Part shown: piece after piece, positions 26,925-37,265 of the stretch | How positions within the stretch are numbered: position 1 is the stretch's first letter | Layout of the letters: each line of letters starts with the position of its first letter | Source: Oceanobacter kriegii DSM 6294 | GTDB lineage: Bacteria > Pseudomonadota > Gammaproteobacteria > Pseudomonadales > Oceanobacteraceae | Direction: 5' to 3' | Length of the DNA: 64,000 bases | Assembly: GCF_000422845.1 (NCBI RefSeq) | Contig: NZ_KE383934.1 | Location: forward strand, 81,431 to 145,430 | Made by a program: the position numbers and the translations under genes | Notes under the pieces: model-generated | Told to the model about the DNA's origin: nothing | Database searches by the model: none | Seen by the model: only the letters and a program-made list of their open reading frames with translations

Positions 26925-27012
26925 GATGGGCACGAGTGCCCATCCTATTTGCTAAACGAAGCCAAAATCTGCGTAGCGTTAAAACATAGGATGGTGCGCT
27001 TGCGCCCATCAA
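26925..27012. repeat. REP pair upstream of the transposase, GATGGGC type
   Basis: GATGGGCAC-GA-GTGCCCATC (26925-26944) followed by CCTATTT and then a second, inverted unit CATAGGATGGTGCGCTTGCGCCCATC to 27010. The stretch AAATCTGCGTAGCGTTAAAA between them recurs after the transposase gene. This is a BIME-like arrangement of two facing REPs. Confidence 0.8.
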
Positions 27013-27048
27013 AACTGATCGAACTATCCAAAACAGCATGGAAGCCTT

Positions 27049-27576
27049 ATGGATTATCGTCGTTCGCACATAGCTGGTGCCTGCTACTTTTTCACAGTAG
27101 TCACTCATCACCGACGCCCGATTCTGGTCGAGAATATTGGCTTGTTAAGAGCAGCTTTTCGACAGGTTAAGGTGCGCTACCCGTTTGATATTCACGGCAT
27201 TGTGGTATTGCCCGATCACTTGCACTGCCTCTGGCAATTACCTCCTTACGACAGTAACAACGCGATACGCTGGTCGCAGATCAAATCGTTGTTTTCCCGG
27301 GAGTTACCGTCATTTTCAGATCGCCCCTCATTGAAAAACAAACGTGAAAAGGGGATATGGCAACGCCGTTTTTGGGAACACGTGATCACTGATGAACATG
27401 ATTGGCGAACACACATGGACTACATTCACTTTAATCCGGTCAAGCATGGTTACAGCAAACGGCCTTGCGATTGGCGTTGGAGTTCGTTCGAGCAATGCGT
27501 TGCAAAGGGATGGTATTCACCTGATTGGGGCCAGCCCCACGATGTTTTGGAGGTTGAGAGGTTGTTCATTGAATAG
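27049..27576 (+). CDS. REP-associated tyrosine transposase (RAYT), family 1
   Basis: Single-strand DNA transposase of the Y1/IS200-related RAYT group, 175 residues, usually chromosomal and not self-mobile. Marks are the HUH-type histidines in LPDHLHCLW near residue 57, FWQRRFWEH-like stretch near residue 110, and the catalytic tyrosine in MDYIHFNPVKHGY near residue 125. It stands between REP pairs with the same palindrome (26925-27012 and 27641-27765), which are its expected substrate. The ATG (MDYRRSHIAGACYFF) has no strong ribosome site, normal for these proteins. Confidence 0.9.
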   Translation: MDYRRSHIAGACYFFTVVTHHRRPILVENIGLLRAAFRQVKVRYPFDIHGIVVLPDHLHCLWQLPPYDSNNAIRWSQIKSLFSRELPSFSDRPSLKNKREKGIWQRRFWEHVITDEHDWRTHMDYIHFNPVKHGYSKRPCDWRWSSFEQCVAKGWYSPDWGQPHDVLEVERLFIE

Positions 27577-27640
27577 TGCCGGGTTGAGTTTGCAGTCGGA
27601 CGAGCTCCAGAAGGGCAGGTTTGTGTAGGAATCTGCGCTT

Positions 27641-27765
27641 GATGGGCACGAGTGCCCATCCTATTTACGTGCCAATCAAAGATCATAGGATGGTGCGCTT
27701 TCTCCAAGCTAAGCCGAAATCTGCGTAGCGTTAAAACATAGGATGGCGCGCTTGCGCCCATCAAA
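27641..27765. repeat. REP array downstream of the transposase, GATGGGC type
   Basis: Begins with the same 20-base palindrome as 26925-26944. A second half unit CATAGGATGGTGCGC follows at about 27684, and the unit AAATCTGCGTAGCGTTAAAACATAGGATGGCGCGCTTGCGCCCATC ends it, split here for length: conserved parts are AAATCTGCGTAGCGTTAAAA and GCGCTTGCGCCCATC. It contains three REP units, one truncated, in mixed orientation. Confidence 0.8.
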
Positions 27766-27779
27766 GTCTCTTGGCCTGG

Positions 27780-28889
27780 TCAGCCCTGCTGTCGGGTCAG
27801 CGCCCAGTCAATGTGTTCCTGCACCATGTCGCTGACTAACGGTCGTTTCTTTTGCAAGGCATCGATCACTTCCAGGCTGGCGGGTGCATTGCCCAGCCCT
27901 ACGGCAATATTGCGGAGCCAGTTTTCGTAACCGGTGCGGCGAATGGGCATGCCTTCGGTCTTTTTCAGGAAGGTGGCTTCGTCCCAGGCGAACAGCTCCA
28001 GCAGGCCGGCTTTATCCAGCTGGTGGCGGGGGCTGAAGTCTTCTTCTTCACTGGTGTCGCTGATGCGGTTCCAGGGGCACACCATCTGACAGTCGTCACA
28101 GCCAAAAATGCGGTTGCCCATGGGTTCCCGCAGGGCTTCCGGGATCGGGCCTTTCAGTTCAATGGTCAGGTAGGAAATGCACTTGCGGGCATCGAGTTCG
28201 TAGGGGCCGGTAAAGGCGTCTGTCGGACACAGGTCGAGGCAGCTGGTGCAGCGGGCGCAGTGGTTTTTTTCGTAGGGTTGATCGACCGGCAGCGGCAAGT
28301 CGGTGAGAATTTCGCCCAGAAAAAAGTACGAGCCAGCTTTGCGGTTGATGATCAGGGTGTGTTTGCCAGTCCAGCCGAGTCCGGCTTTTTGCGCTAACGG
28401 CCGTTCCATAATGGGAGCGCTGTCGACGAATGCCCGGAAATCCATGGCACCAGCGGCTTCGCGCAGCTTGTTGCCCAGCTGGGTCAGGCGCTTACGCACC
28501 AGTTTGTGGTAGTCCCGACCCAGTGAATAGCGTGAGATATAGGCCTTGTCCGGGTTGCGCAATTGCTCAACCTGATCAACCCCGGGGGGCAGGTAGTTTA
28601 TGCGGGCGCTGATCACCCGAACGGTACCCGGGTGCAGTTTTTCCGGGTGCCAACGCATGTCATCGTGGGCAGCCATGTAGTCCATGTCGCCGTGGTAGCC
28701 CTTGGCCAGCCAGTCCTGCAACTCTTCACCGGCTTCTGTCAGGTCGATATCGGTAACGCCGACTTGCTGGAATCCCAGCTCGGCTGCCCATTGGTCGAGT
28801 TGCGCCCGCAACTGTTGCATGGCCATGATGTCGGCGCTGGTGCCGTCTTTGATACCGGTCGTCGCATTATACTGGGCATTATCGGACAT
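27780..28889 (-). CDS. queG: Epoxyqueuosine reductase
   Basis: Cobalamin-dependent enzyme that reduces epoxyqueuosine to queuosine in tRNA, in the last step of the queuosine pathway. 369 residues. Two four-iron clusters are visible: CARCTSCLDLCPTDAF near residue 209 and CDDCQMVCPWN near residue 262. The B12-binding N-terminal half contains RYSLGRDYHK and MERPLAQKAGLGWTGKH. In E. coli queG also faces nnrE, and the neighbouring riboswitch operon at 44 kb makes B12 use in this organism likely. Confidence 0.95.
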   Translation of the reverse strand: MSDNAQYNATTGIKDGTSADIMAMQQLRAQLDQWAAELGFQQVGVTDIDLTEAGEELQDWLAKGYHGDMDYMAAHDDMRWHPEKLHPGTVRVISARINYLPPGVDQVEQLRNPDKAYISRYSLGRDYHKLVRKRLTQLGNKLREAAGAMDFRAFVDSAPIMERPLAQKAGLGWTGKHTLIINRKAGSYFFLGEILTDLPLPVDQPYEKNHCARCTSCLDLCPTDAFTGPYELDARKCISYLTIELKGPIPEALREPMGNRIFGCDDCQMVCPWNRISDTSEEEDFSPRHQLDKAGLLELFAWDEATFLKKTEGMPIRRTGYENWLRNIAVGLGNAPASLEVIDALQKKRPLVSDMVQEHIDWALTRQQG

Positions 28890-29108
28890 GATTGGCTAGC
28901 TATTGGCGTCAGAGGTTATAATCATTAACTTTATCACAGAGGCGTCGGGCCAGGCGTTCGGGAGCTGGCTTTCCGGAAATATGCTGAACTTTATTGGCCA
29001 GCAACGACCTCTTAATAAACAAGCGTGTTCAAGCGCGGGCTTTTTAAGGCTTGCCGGAGCACGAGTCAATGTGTCGAGTACAACTTGCATAACAGAAAGG
29101 TGACAGGG

Positions 29109-30635
29109 ATGAAACGACCGCACAGCGTGATGGATCACCTGCCGGGAGCGGTATACACGGCAGAGCAGGTTCGTGCTCTGGACGCTGCAGCAATCTCGCT
29201 GGAAAACACCCGTACGTTCGAATTGATGGCACGCGCTGGCGAAGCCGCGTTTGCTTGCCTGATAGAGCGTTGGCCAGAAGCCGAACACCTGTGTGTGGTG
29301 GCCGGTAATGGCAACAACGGTGGTGATGGCTATTACCTTGCCGCGCTGGCGGCCCTGCATGGTATTGGCGTCAGCCTCTATACCCTTGGCGATCATTCCA
29401 ACCTTTCTGAAGCCAGTCAGGAAGCCCGCACACTGGCAGACGATGCCGGTGTGGTGGCGAAGCCATTCGAAGGCGAATTTGATTTTGACGGCGATGTGAT
29501 CGTCGATGCCCTTCTGGGCACCGGTCTGAACAAGATCGTCAGCGGTCGTTACGCCGAAGCCATTCATGCCATTAATGTTCACCCGGCTGCGGTGATGTCG
29601 CTGGATTTGCCATCTGGCCTCAACGCCGATACCGGCTGCATCATGGGTGCCGTGGTGAAGGCCGATATAACGGTCAGCTTTGTGGGTATCAAGCGCGGTT
29701 TGCTGGTAGTGGAAGGCCCGGACTACTGTGGCGATATCGCCTTTGCGCCGCTGTCGACCCATGCCGAACTGGCATTTCAGGTCATTCCCGATGCTGAACG
29801 CATCAGCTGGTCGCGACTGCAGAAAACGCAGGAGCTGTTACCGGCTCGCAGTGGCAACTCCCATAAGGGCATGTTTGGTCATGTGCTGGTGATTGGTGGT
29901 GACCACGGCATGGCCGGTGCCGTGAGCATGGCCAGTGAATCCGCAGCCCGAATGGGCGCTGGACTGGTCAGCTGCGCGACCCGCCCAGAACACGTTATGC
30001 CACTGCTGGCGCGTCGCCCGGAGGTGATGACGCTGGGCGTGAACTCCGGTCAGGAACTGATTGGCAAACTGGATGCTCCAACCGTGCTGGCAATCGGCCC
30101 GGGACTGGGCTCCAGCAGCTGGTCGGAATTGATGATGCAGCAGGTGCTGGAGTCCGACAAACCTCTAGTACTGGATGCCGATGCGCTTAACTTGCTGGCG
30201 TCACCAGCTTGGTTCCGCGAGTTTTCCGAGCGCAACGTGGTGATGACACCGCACCCGGGCGAAGCGGCGAGGCTACTGGGGCTGGATACCGTGGAAGTGC
30301 AGCGGGACCGTTTCAAGGCCGCCCGTGAACTGGCCAAAAAATATCAGGCCGTGGTGGTGCTGAAAGGTCGCGGTACTCTGGTTGCTGACCCGAGTGGTCG
30401 AGTGGCGGTGTGCACCGACGGCAATGCCGGCATGGCATCCGGTGGCATGGGCGATGTGTTAACCGGTGTGATTGCAGCGCTGCTGGCACAAGGACTGGAC
30501 GGCTGGAAAGCCGCTCGTCTGGGGGTTTGCCTGCACAGTGCCGCAGCCGATCTGGCAGCCGAAGAAGGCGGTCCACGAGGTCTGCTGGCGACCGACCTGA
30601 TGCCCTGGTTGCGAAACCTGAACAACACAGCGTAA
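29109..30635 (+). CDS. nnr: Bifunctional NAD(P)H-hydrate epimerase/dehydratase
   Basis: Repairs damaged NADH and NADPH: the N-terminal half (about 1-215) epimerises the hydrate, the C-terminal half (about 230-500) dehydrates it with ADP or ATP. The NnrE part has VVAGNGNNGGDGYYLA near residue 65 and VDALLGTGL near residue 130. The NnrD part has GHVLVIGGDHGMAGA near residue 260, IGPGLGSS near residue 335 and DGNAGMASGGMGDVLTGVI near residue 440. The ATG fits AAAGGTG upstream. It opens the operon with tsaE, amiB, mutL and miaA. Confidence 0.95.
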   Translation: MKRPHSVMDHLPGAVYTAEQVRALDAAAISLENTRTFELMARAGEAAFACLIERWPEAEHLCVVAGNGNNGGDGYYLAALAALHGIGVSLYTLGDHSNLSEASQEARTLADDAGVVAKPFEGEFDFDGDVIVDALLGTGLNKIVSGRYAEAIHAINVHPAAVMSLDLPSGLNADTGCIMGAVVKADITVSFVGIKRGLLVVEGPDYCGDIAFAPLSTHAELAFQVIPDAERISWSRLQKTQELLPARSGNSHKGMFGHVLVIGGDHGMAGAVSMASESAARMGAGLVSCATRPEHVMPLLARRPEVMTLGVNSGQELIGKLDAPTVLAIGPGLGSSSWSELMMQQVLESDKPLVLDADALNLLASPAWFREFSERNVVMTPHPGEAARLLGLDTVEVQRDRFKAARELAKKYQAVVVLKGRGTLVADPSGRVAVCTDGNAGMASGGMGDVLTGVIAALLAQGLDGWKAARLGVCLHSAAADLAAEEGGPRGLLATDLMPWLRNLNNTA

Positions 30636-30715
30636 GCGGCTGGTCTTGCCCGACGGGACTGGTAAACTGACGCTGAATATTACTGTAAGACGTAACGGCG
30701 TGAGCGATATCCCGA

Positions 30716-31234
30716 GTGAGTGATTTACCAACCAACTCCCTGAGCAAAGTTCTCCATGGCGAAAGTGCAACCCTGGCTTTCGCTGCATCCATGGCCCCGC
30801 TGCTGACGTCGGGCGGTCTGATTTTTCTGCAAGGCACGCTGGGGGCTGGCAAAACCGCTTTCAGTCGTGGCCTGATCCAGGCCATGGGCCATCAAGGCCC
30901 GGTGAAAAGCCCTACCTACACGCTAGTGGAAGATTATCCATTGGCAAACACCCACGTGTATCACTTCGACCTGTATCGCCTTGGCGACCCGGAAGAACTG
31001 GAGTTTATGGGTATTCGTGATTACATCGATGGCGATTCCCTGTGCCTGATCGAATGGCCAGACAAGGGGCAGGGGGTTCTGCCTGCTGCCGACCTGACCA
31101 TTGAGCTGCAAGACCTTGGCGAATCCCGTCGTATTATTCTGACAGCGGCCAGTTCTCGTGCCGAACTCTGGTTGCAACAGCTGGCGGCCAACGACGCCGA
31201 CTTACAAGCGTTCAGCAGCGGCGGTGCCGACTGA
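30716..31234 (+). CDS. tsaE: tRNA threonylcarbamoyladenosine ATPase
   Basis: ATPase partner of TsaB/TsaD in making t6A in tRNA. 172 residues with P-loop LQGTLGAGKTAFSRGL near residue 38 and the family motifs SPTYTLVEDY, HFDLYRLGDPEELEFMG and CLIEWPDKG. It starts with GTG. The stop overlaps the amidase start by one base (TGATG). The N-terminal MSDLPTNSLS extension is short and not unusual. Confidence 0.93.
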   Translation: MSDLPTNSLSKVLHGESATLAFAASMAPLLTSGGLIFLQGTLGAGKTAFSRGLIQAMGHQGPVKSPTYTLVEDYPLANTHVYHFDLYRLGDPEELEFMGIRDYIDGDSLCLIEWPDKGQGVLPAADLTIELQDLGESRRIILTAASSRAELWLQQLAANDADLQAFSSGGAD

Positions 31235-32649
31235 TGTGGTCGCGGGTTCTGCTGCCTGTTCGTTGGGCCGTGAATGGTGTTTCGTCCTTGCTTGGCAGCC
31301 AGCGTTCAGCCGTATCCACAACGCTGCTGACGACACTGACTGCTCTGGCTGCACAGGGATTGGCTCCCACAGCATGGGCTGATGTTGAAGACATTCGGGT
31401 TTGGCAGTCGCCGGAAAGTACCCGTCTGGTGCTGGACCTGACCGAATCCACCGAACACAAGATATTCCCGCTCAGTAACCCTAATCGGGTGGTGATCGAT
31501 TTATCCGATTCCAAAATGCTGATCGACCCGTCCGCAGTGGATATTGCCGAAACCGCCGTGGCGGGTATTCGCACTGGCAGCCCCAGCAAGAACACCTTGC
31601 GCATTGTGCTGGATCTTAATGAAACCCTGAAGGTCAGCAGCTTCCCGCTGGCACCAAACGACGTCTACAAAAATCACCGCCTGGTGGTGGACCTCAAGCG
31701 TGCCGATACCGGTCAGTCCGTGGTGCCGGTGAAAGAGGTGAAAGCGCCAAAGGGCAAGGCCCGTGACATCATCGTCGCGATTGATGCCGGTCACGGCGGT
31801 GAAGACCCGGGTGCATCCGGCCCTCGTCGCACCAAGGAAAAACACGTGGTGCTGGCGATTGCCAAAAAACTCGAAAAACTGTTGAAAGACGAGCCGGGCT
31901 ACACACCGTTTATGGTGCGCACCGGCGACTACTACATTGGCCTGCGTGAGCGTACCGAGAAGGCCCGCTCCGCCAATGCCGACTTCTTCGTATCGATTCA
32001 CGCCGACGCCTTCAAGAACCCGAAGGCCCACGGAAGTTCGGTGTACGTGCTGTCCGATCGTGGTGCCACCTCAGAAACCGCCCGCTGGCTGGCCGATAAC
32101 GAAAATAATGCTGACCTGATTGGCGGGATCTCCCTTGGCGACAAGGATGATCACCTGAAAATGACCTTGCTGGATTTGTCGATGACCTATCAGCGCAACT
32201 CCAGCAAGCGCATTGGTGCCGATATTCTCAAATACATGGGCAATATCTCTTACCTGCACAAGCGTCAGGTCGAAGAAGCCGCCTTTGTGGTACTGAAAGC
32301 CCCCGACATGCCGGCCTTGCTGGTGGAAACCGGGTTTATTTCCAACCCCGGCGAAGAGCGTAAGCTGAACACCAGCAGCTATCAGCAGAAAATGGCCGGG
32401 GCGATTTTCAACGGCCTGAAAAAGTACTTCAAGGACCATCCACCCAATGGCACCTTTGTGGAAAACCGTCGCAATACGGTACCCAATGCCAGTTCCGGCG
32501 GTACCCGGTCGTATGTGATTCGCAGTGGTGATACCCTGTCGGAAATTGCCCTCGATAACGGTGTCGCCATCGCTGAATTGCGCCGTTTGAACGGACTCAG
32601 CAACGACCGCATTCGCATCGGTCAAACCATCAAGATACCCAACTCCTGA
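31234..32649 (+). CDS. amiB: N-acetylmuramoyl-L-alanine amidase with AMIN and LysM domains
   Basis: Cleaves the amide link of murein at cell separation, in the periplasm. 471 residues. A long N-terminal signal region ends near AWA-DV (residue 49), followed by an AMIN domain (about 50-150), an amidase_3 domain with zinc ligands in IDAGHGGEDPGASG, the SIHADAF block and the catalytic ETGFISNP near residue 375, and a C-terminal LysM domain (about 425-470, YVIRSGDTLSEIALDNGV). Activation by EnvC- or NlpD-like proteins is known for this family. Part of the nnr-miaA operon. Confidence 0.94.
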   Translation: MWSRVLLPVRWAVNGVSSLLGSQRSAVSTTLLTTLTALAAQGLAPTAWADVEDIRVWQSPESTRLVLDLTESTEHKIFPLSNPNRVVIDLSDSKMLIDPSAVDIAETAVAGIRTGSPSKNTLRIVLDLNETLKVSSFPLAPNDVYKNHRLVVDLKRADTGQSVVPVKEVKAPKGKARDIIVAIDAGHGGEDPGASGPRRTKEKHVVLAIAKKLEKLLKDEPGYTPFMVRTGDYYIGLRERTEKARSANADFFVSIHADAFKNPKAHGSSVYVLSDRGATSETARWLADNENNADLIGGISLGDKDDHLKMTLLDLSMTYQRNSSKRIGADILKYMGNISYLHKRQVEEAAFVVLKAPDMPALLVETGFISNPGEERKLNTSSYQQKMAGAIFNGLKKYFKDHPPNGTFVENRRNTVPNASSGGTRSYVIRSGDTLSEIALDNGVAIAELRRLNGLSNDRIRIGQTIKIPNS

Positions 32650-32655
32650 TACCTC

Positions 32656-34635
32656 ATGCCCCAGATTCATTTACTGTCGCCTCGCCTCGCTAACCAGATT
32701 GCTGCTGGCGAGGTGGTCGAGCGTCCGGCCAACATCGTCAAGGAATTGGTCGAAAACGCCCTGGATGCCGGTGCCAACCGCATTGACATTGATGCCGAGC
32801 AGGGCGGTGTAAAGCTGCTGCGCGTGCGCGACAACGGCTGTGGCATCAGCAAGGATGACTTGCCGCTGGCACTGAGCCGCCACGCAACCAGCAAGATCAT
32901 TACCCTCGACGATCTGGAAGCGGTCGTGACCATGGGCTTTCGCGGCGAAGCGCTGGCGTCGATCAGCTCGGTATCTCGACTGACCCTGACGTCTCGCGCG
33001 GAAGACGCCGACCTGGCCTGGCAGGTGGAGGCCGAAGGCCGTGATATGACCACCAATGTGACGCCAGCAGCGCACCCGACGGGTACAACGCTGGAAGTGC
33101 GTGACCTGTTTTTCAACACGCCAGCCCGCCGCAAATTCCTTCGCACGGAAAAAACCGAATTTAACCATCTGGAAGAGCACCTGAAGAAGCTGGCGCTGAG
33201 TCGTTACGACGTGGCTTTCAGCCTGCGCCACAACGGCAAGGTGATTCACCAGTTGCGAGCGGCGGAACGCGGCATTGAAAAAGAGCGCCGGGTGGCGGCC
33301 TTGCTGTCACCGCAATTCATCGACAATGCGGTGCATATCGATACCGAAGTGACCGGGCTGACGCTGAAAGGCTGGGTTGCGCTGCCAACCTACAGCCGCT
33401 CACAGGCCGATATGCAGTACTTCTTTGTGAACGGCCGGGCGGTGCGCGACAAGCTGGTAGTGCACGCCATCAAGCAAGCCTATCGCGACGTGTTATATCA
33501 CGGCCGTCAGCCGGCCTTTGTGTTGTATCTGGAACTTGATCCCAAGCTGGTGGACGTTAACGTTCACCCGACCAAGCACGAAGTGCGTTTCCGTGATGGC
33601 CGTCTGGTGCACGATTTCCTGTTCCGCACCTTGCATCGAGTATTGGGCGATGTGCGTCCGCAGGATCAATTGCCGCCGACTCAAGGCAGTGATCTGAATG
33701 CCGGAGTGGTGGTGGAATCCGGTCAGGCTGGCACTGGCCAAGGAGTGGGCTCTGGAACAGACTCGGGCTTTGGCCTGAATCAGAATAACGCGCCTGCTTC
33801 CGGGCAAGCCGCCGGTGAATTTGCCGGTCAGGAGCGGTTGCCATGGCAAGCGGCTCCGGCGGGCGGCACAGCGGTGCCCTCTGAAGGCGGAGCTGGCAAT
33901 TGGGCCTCTGGCGGTTTTGGCCAGCGTCCACAGGGTTCTCAGGTAGCCGATCAAATGGCCGCCTATCGCAGTATGAGCGAACCGCTACCGGTCAATAACG
34001 ATTTGCCCGTGTCCGGCATGCCGCAAAGCCTGCCAGAACAAACCGACGACGTGCCGCCGCTGGGGTTTGCCATTGCCCAGTTGCACGGCATTTATATCCT
34101 GTCGCAGAACAAGGTGGGGCTGGTGCTGGTGGATATGCACGCCGCCCACGAACGCATTACCTATGAACGCTTGAAAGTCGCTGTCGATCAGCAAACCGTC
34201 GCCAGCCAACCCTTGCTGGTACCCGAAACCCTGGCGGTATCCGAGCGCGAGGCCGATGCGGCCGAGCAATTCGCTGATGACTTCAAGGTGCTGGGGGTTG
34301 AACTGGCTCGCTCTGGCCCGGAATCGATCCTGATTCGTCAGATTCCGGTACTGCTGCAAGCCGCGCCGGTACAGCAATTGATTACCGATATGCTGGGCGA
34401 CCTGATGGAACACGGCACTTCCGACCGCATTCAGGCCCACCGCAACGAAATCCTGTCGACCATGGCGTGTCACGGTTCGGTGCGGGCCAACCGCAAACTG
34501 ACGATTCCGGAAATGAACGGCTTGCTGCGCGATATGGAAGCCACCGAGCGCAGTGGTCAGTGCAACCATGGTCGTCCAACCTGGACGCAGCTCAGCATGG
34601 CTGAGCTGGATAAACTGTTTTTACGAGGTCGCTGA
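32656..34635 (+). CDS. mutL: DNA mismatch repair protein MutL
   Basis: Links MutS mismatch recognition to downstream repair. 659 residues, a usual length. The N-terminal GHKL ATPase has [24 protein letters not shown] and [10 protein letters not shown] near residues 35-105. A Gly/Gln-rich linker (about 345-460) precedes the dimerisation domain, which ends with [16 protein letters not shown] and [11 protein letters not shown]. The start is six bases after the amiB stop, and its stop overlaps miaA by one base. Confidence 0.95.
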   Translation: MPQIHLLSPRLANQIAAGEVVERPANIVKELVENALDAGANRIDIDAEQGGVKLLRVRDNGCGISKDDLPLALSRHATSKIITLDDLEAVVTMGFRGEALASISSVSRLTLTSRAEDADLAWQVEAEGRDMTTNVTPAAHPTGTTLEVRDLFFNTPARRKFLRTEKTEFNHLEEHLKKLALSRYDVAFSLRHNGKVIHQLRAAERGIEKERRVAALLSPQFIDNAVHIDTEVTGLTLKGWVALPTYSRSQADMQYFFVNGRAVRDKLVVHAIKQAYRDVLYHGRQPAFVLYLELDPKLVDVNVHPTKHEVRFRDGRLVHDFLFRTLHRVLGDVRPQDQLPPTQGSDLNAGVVVESGQAGTGQGVGSGTDSGFGLNQNNAPASGQAAGEFAGQERLPWQAAPAGGTAVPSEGGAGNWASGGFGQRPQGSQVADQMAAYRSMSEPLPVNNDLPVSGMPQSLPEQTDDVPPLGFAIAQLHGIYILSQNKVGLVLVDMHAAHERITYERLKVAVDQQTVASQPLLVPETLAVSEREADAAEQFADDFKVLGVELARSGPESILIRQIPVLLQAAPVQQLITDMLGDLMEHGTSDRIQAHRNEILSTMACHGSVRANRKLTIPEMNGLLRDMEATERSGQCNHGRPTWTQLSMAELDKLFLRGR

Positions 34636-35594
34636 TGACTGCTTCACCTTCTTTGCCACCAGCGATCTTTTTGATGGGGCCAACGGCGTCTGGCAAAACC
34701 GCGCTGGCGTTGGAACTGGTCGAAAAACTGCCGTGCGAGATCATCAGCGTGGATTCCGCGCTGGTGTACAAGGGCATGGACATTGGCACCGCCAAACCCG
34801 ATGCCGACATGCAGGCCCGGGCGCCGCATCGTTTGATTAATCTGGTTGATCCGGCCGAAAGCTATTCCGCCGCGACCTTCCGCGAAGATGCCCTGCGCGA
34901 AATGGCGGAAATTACCGCCGCTGGTAAGATTCCCCTGTTGGTCGGCGGCACCATGATGTATTTCAAGTTCCTGCGTGATGGCGCGGCGGACTTGCCACAA
35001 GCGGATGAACCGGTGCGCGCAGCACTGCTGGCTGAAGCAGAAAAGCATGGCTGGCCGTGGATGCACGAGCAACTGGCCAAGGTCGACCCGGAATCCGCCG
35101 CCAGATTGAAGCCGATGGATCAGCAGCGCATTCAGCGGGCACTGGAAGTGTATCGGGTGTCTGGCAAGACGCTGACGCAATTCTGGGCCGAGCAACAAAC
35201 GGAACCCTTGCCCTACCATGTTGTCAATTTTGCAGTTTGTCCTTCCGAGCGCGCCGTGCTGCACGAGCGCATTGCCTTGCGCTTCCGGCAAATGCTGCAA
35301 CAGGGATTCCTCGACGAAGTCCGCGACCTTTACCAGCGTGACGACCTGCACACCGGTTTGCCGTCGATTCGCGCGGTAGGCTATCGTCAGGCGTGGGAGT
35401 ATCTGGAAGGTCAATACGATTACGACACCATGGTCGAGCGGGGCATTATTGCTACCCGTCAATTGGCCAAGCGGCAAATCACATGGCTCAGAAGTTGGCC
35501 AGATTTGCATTGGTTGGAAACAGATTCACCAGAACTGTGGACGTCCGCCTTGAAAATACTTGAAGCGAACGCCATATTTAGCAAGTCGTTATAA
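34635..35594 (+). CDS. miaA: tRNA dimethylallyltransferase
   Basis: Adds the dimethylallyl group to A37 of tRNAs that read UNN codons. 319 residues. P-loop is [16 protein letters not shown] near residue 13, followed by [18 protein letters not shown] and [24 protein letters not shown], and by [19 protein letters not shown] near residue 100. It is translationally coupled to mutL. hfq follows 77 bases later, as in E. coli. Confidence 0.95.
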   Translation: MTASPSLPPAIFLMGPTASGKTALALELVEKLPCEIISVDSALVYKGMDIGTAKPDADMQARAPHRLINLVDPAESYSAATFREDALREMAEITAAGKIPLLVGGTMMYFKFLRDGAADLPQADEPVRAALLAEAEKHGWPWMHEQLAKVDPESAARLKPMDQQRIQRALEVYRVSGKTLTQFWAEQQTEPLPYHVVNFAVCPSERAVLHERIALRFRQMLQQGFLDEVRDLYQRDDLHTGLPSIRAVGYRQAWEYLEGQYDYDTMVERGIIATRQLAKRQITWLRSWPDLHWLETDSPELWTSALKILEANAIFSKSL

Positions 35595-35671
35595 ATTTAC
35601 GACGGACTGGGGTAACTTTTTTATTTTTCGCCACCGAATTTGGGGCACCACTCTTTGAGGAGAACATAACA

Positions 35672-35923
35672 ATGTCAAAAGGGCACTCTCTACAAGACCC
35701 TTATCTGAATCAGCTCAGAAAAGAGCGAATTCCCGTTTCCATCTTTCTGGTAAACGGCATTAAATTGCAGGGGCAAATCGAATCTTTTGATCAGTTCGTC
35801 ATTCTGCTGAAGAACACGGTAAGCCAGATGGTTTACAAGCATGCCATCTCCACCGTTGTGCCTTCCCGCAACGTGCGTATGGCACCAGTAGAATCGAACG
35901 ACGAATCCAGCGACGACAACTGA
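35672..35923 (+). CDS. hfq: RNA chaperone Hfq
   Basis: Hexameric Sm-like protein that pairs small RNAs with mRNAs. 83 residues. The Sm1 motif [20 protein letters not shown] and Sm2 motif [15 protein letters not shown] are intact. A short acidic tail (SNDESSDDN) follows. The ATG has AGGAGAA seven bases before. Its own promoter may lie in 35595-35671, since miaA ends 77 bases before. Confidence 0.96.
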   Translation: MSKGHSLQDPYLNQLRKERIPVSIFLVNGIKLQGQIESFDQFVILLKNTVSQMVYKHAISTVVPSRNVRMAPVESNDESSDDN

Positions 35924-35947
35924 TTTCAGTTGAGGAGTAGCGACTAG

Positions 35948-37258
35948 TTGTTCTTTGAGCGCCCACAGAGCGGTGGTGAGACAGCCGTTCTGGTGCACAT
36001 CGATTTCCCGGAAGGGGCCAACCGAGAAGATTTGGCCGAATTCCGGGAACTTGTGATCTCCGCCGGAGCCGATCCGGTCGAATTGGTAACCAGCAAGCGG
36101 GATGTTCCCGAAGCCAAGTATTTCATTGGCAGTGGCAAGGTCGAGGAAATCCGCGAACTTGTGCAGCTGCACGAAGTGCAACTGGTTATCTTCAACCACT
36201 CTATTACGCCAAGTCAGGAACGTAACCTCGAGAAAGCACTGCAATGCCGTGTGCTCGACCGAACCGGCCTGATTCTGGATATCTTTGCCCAGCGGGCACG
36301 TACTCACGAAGGTAAATTGCAGGTCGAACTGGCCCAGTTGCAGTTTCAGTCAACCCGACTGATCCGCGGTTGGACTCACCTTGAGCGTCAGAAAGGTGGT
36401 ATCGGCATGCGAGGCCCGGGTGAAACCCAGCTGGAGACCGACCGTCGTTTGCTGCGCGAACGGGTCAAGAACATCAATGCCCGTTTGATCAAGGTACGCG
36501 CCCAGCGTCAGCAAGGCCGTCGTGCCCGTCAGCGTTCATCGACGCCGACCGTCGCCATTGTGGGCTACACCAACGCCGGCAAATCGACCTTGTTCAATGC
36601 TCTTACCAGCTCCGAGGTGTACGCCGCTAACCAGCTGTTTGCAACCCTCGACCCGACCTTGCGTCGGCTGCCGGTGGAGCCAATAGGTGAAGTGGTCTTG
36701 GCCGACACCGTAGGCTTTATTCGTCACCTGCCGCACAAGTTGGTGGAAGCGTTTCAGGCAACCTTGCAGGAAGCCGCTGAAGCCGATCTGTTGATGCACG
36801 TGGTGGATTGCGCCGCCGCGGAACGCGACGACAATATTCACGAAGTGGACAAAGTGCTGGCTGAAATTGAAGCCACCGATGTGCCGCAGTTGCGGGTTTA
36901 CAACAAGATCGATTTGTTGGAACACGGCAAGGCGCGCATTGACCGTGACGAGCATGGCAAGCCGGTTGCTGTATGGCTGTCGGCGATGCAACGGCAGGGG
37001 TTCGACCTGCTGGAGCAAGCCATTGGCGAGCTGATGGGGGACGATGTGATGTCGGAAGACATTGAATTGAAGCCCAACGATGCCAAGTTACGGGCTATCC
37101 TTTATGAATTGGGCGCCATTCGGGAAGAACGCTACGACGATAACGGCAACATGCTGTTGTCCATTCGTTTGCAGCGTCAGGACTTCCGCAGGGCGTTGGC
37201 GCGTGCTGACATTGCTGAAAGCCGGTTTATTCCGCAGCAGCCTGAGCCCTGGCAATAA
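35948..37258 (+). CDS. hflX: GTPase HflX
   Basis: Ribosome-associated GTPase that splits or rescues stalled ribosomes in stress. 436 residues. N-terminal HflX domain with GSGKVEEIRELV, the glycine-rich linker GGIGMRGPGETQLETDRR near residue 155, and the G domain with G1 VGYTNAGKSTLFN near residue 205, G3 DTVGFIRHLP near residue 255 and G4 YNKIDLL near residue 318. The start is TTG, preceded by TTGAGGAG, because the protein MFFERPQSGGETAVLVHIDF begins there as homologues do. Confidence 0.93.
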   Translation: MFFERPQSGGETAVLVHIDFPEGANREDLAEFRELVISAGADPVELVTSKRDVPEAKYFIGSGKVEEIRELVQLHEVQLVIFNHSITPSQERNLEKALQCRVLDRTGLILDIFAQRARTHEGKLQVELAQLQFQSTRLIRGWTHLERQKGGIGMRGPGETQLETDRRLLRERVKNINARLIKVRAQRQQGRRARQRSSTPTVAIVGYTNAGKSTLFNALTSSEVYAANQLFATLDPTLRRLPVEPIGEVVLADTVGFIRHLPHKLVEAFQATLQEAAEADLLMHVVDCAAAERDDNIHEVDKVLAEIEATDVPQLRVYNKIDLLEHGKARIDRDEHGKPVAVWLSAMQRQGFDLLEQAIGELMGDDVMSEDIELKPNDAKLRAILYELGAIREERYDDNGNMLLSIRLQRQDFRRALARADIAESRFIPQQPEPWQ

Positions 37259-37265
37259 GGCTGGT

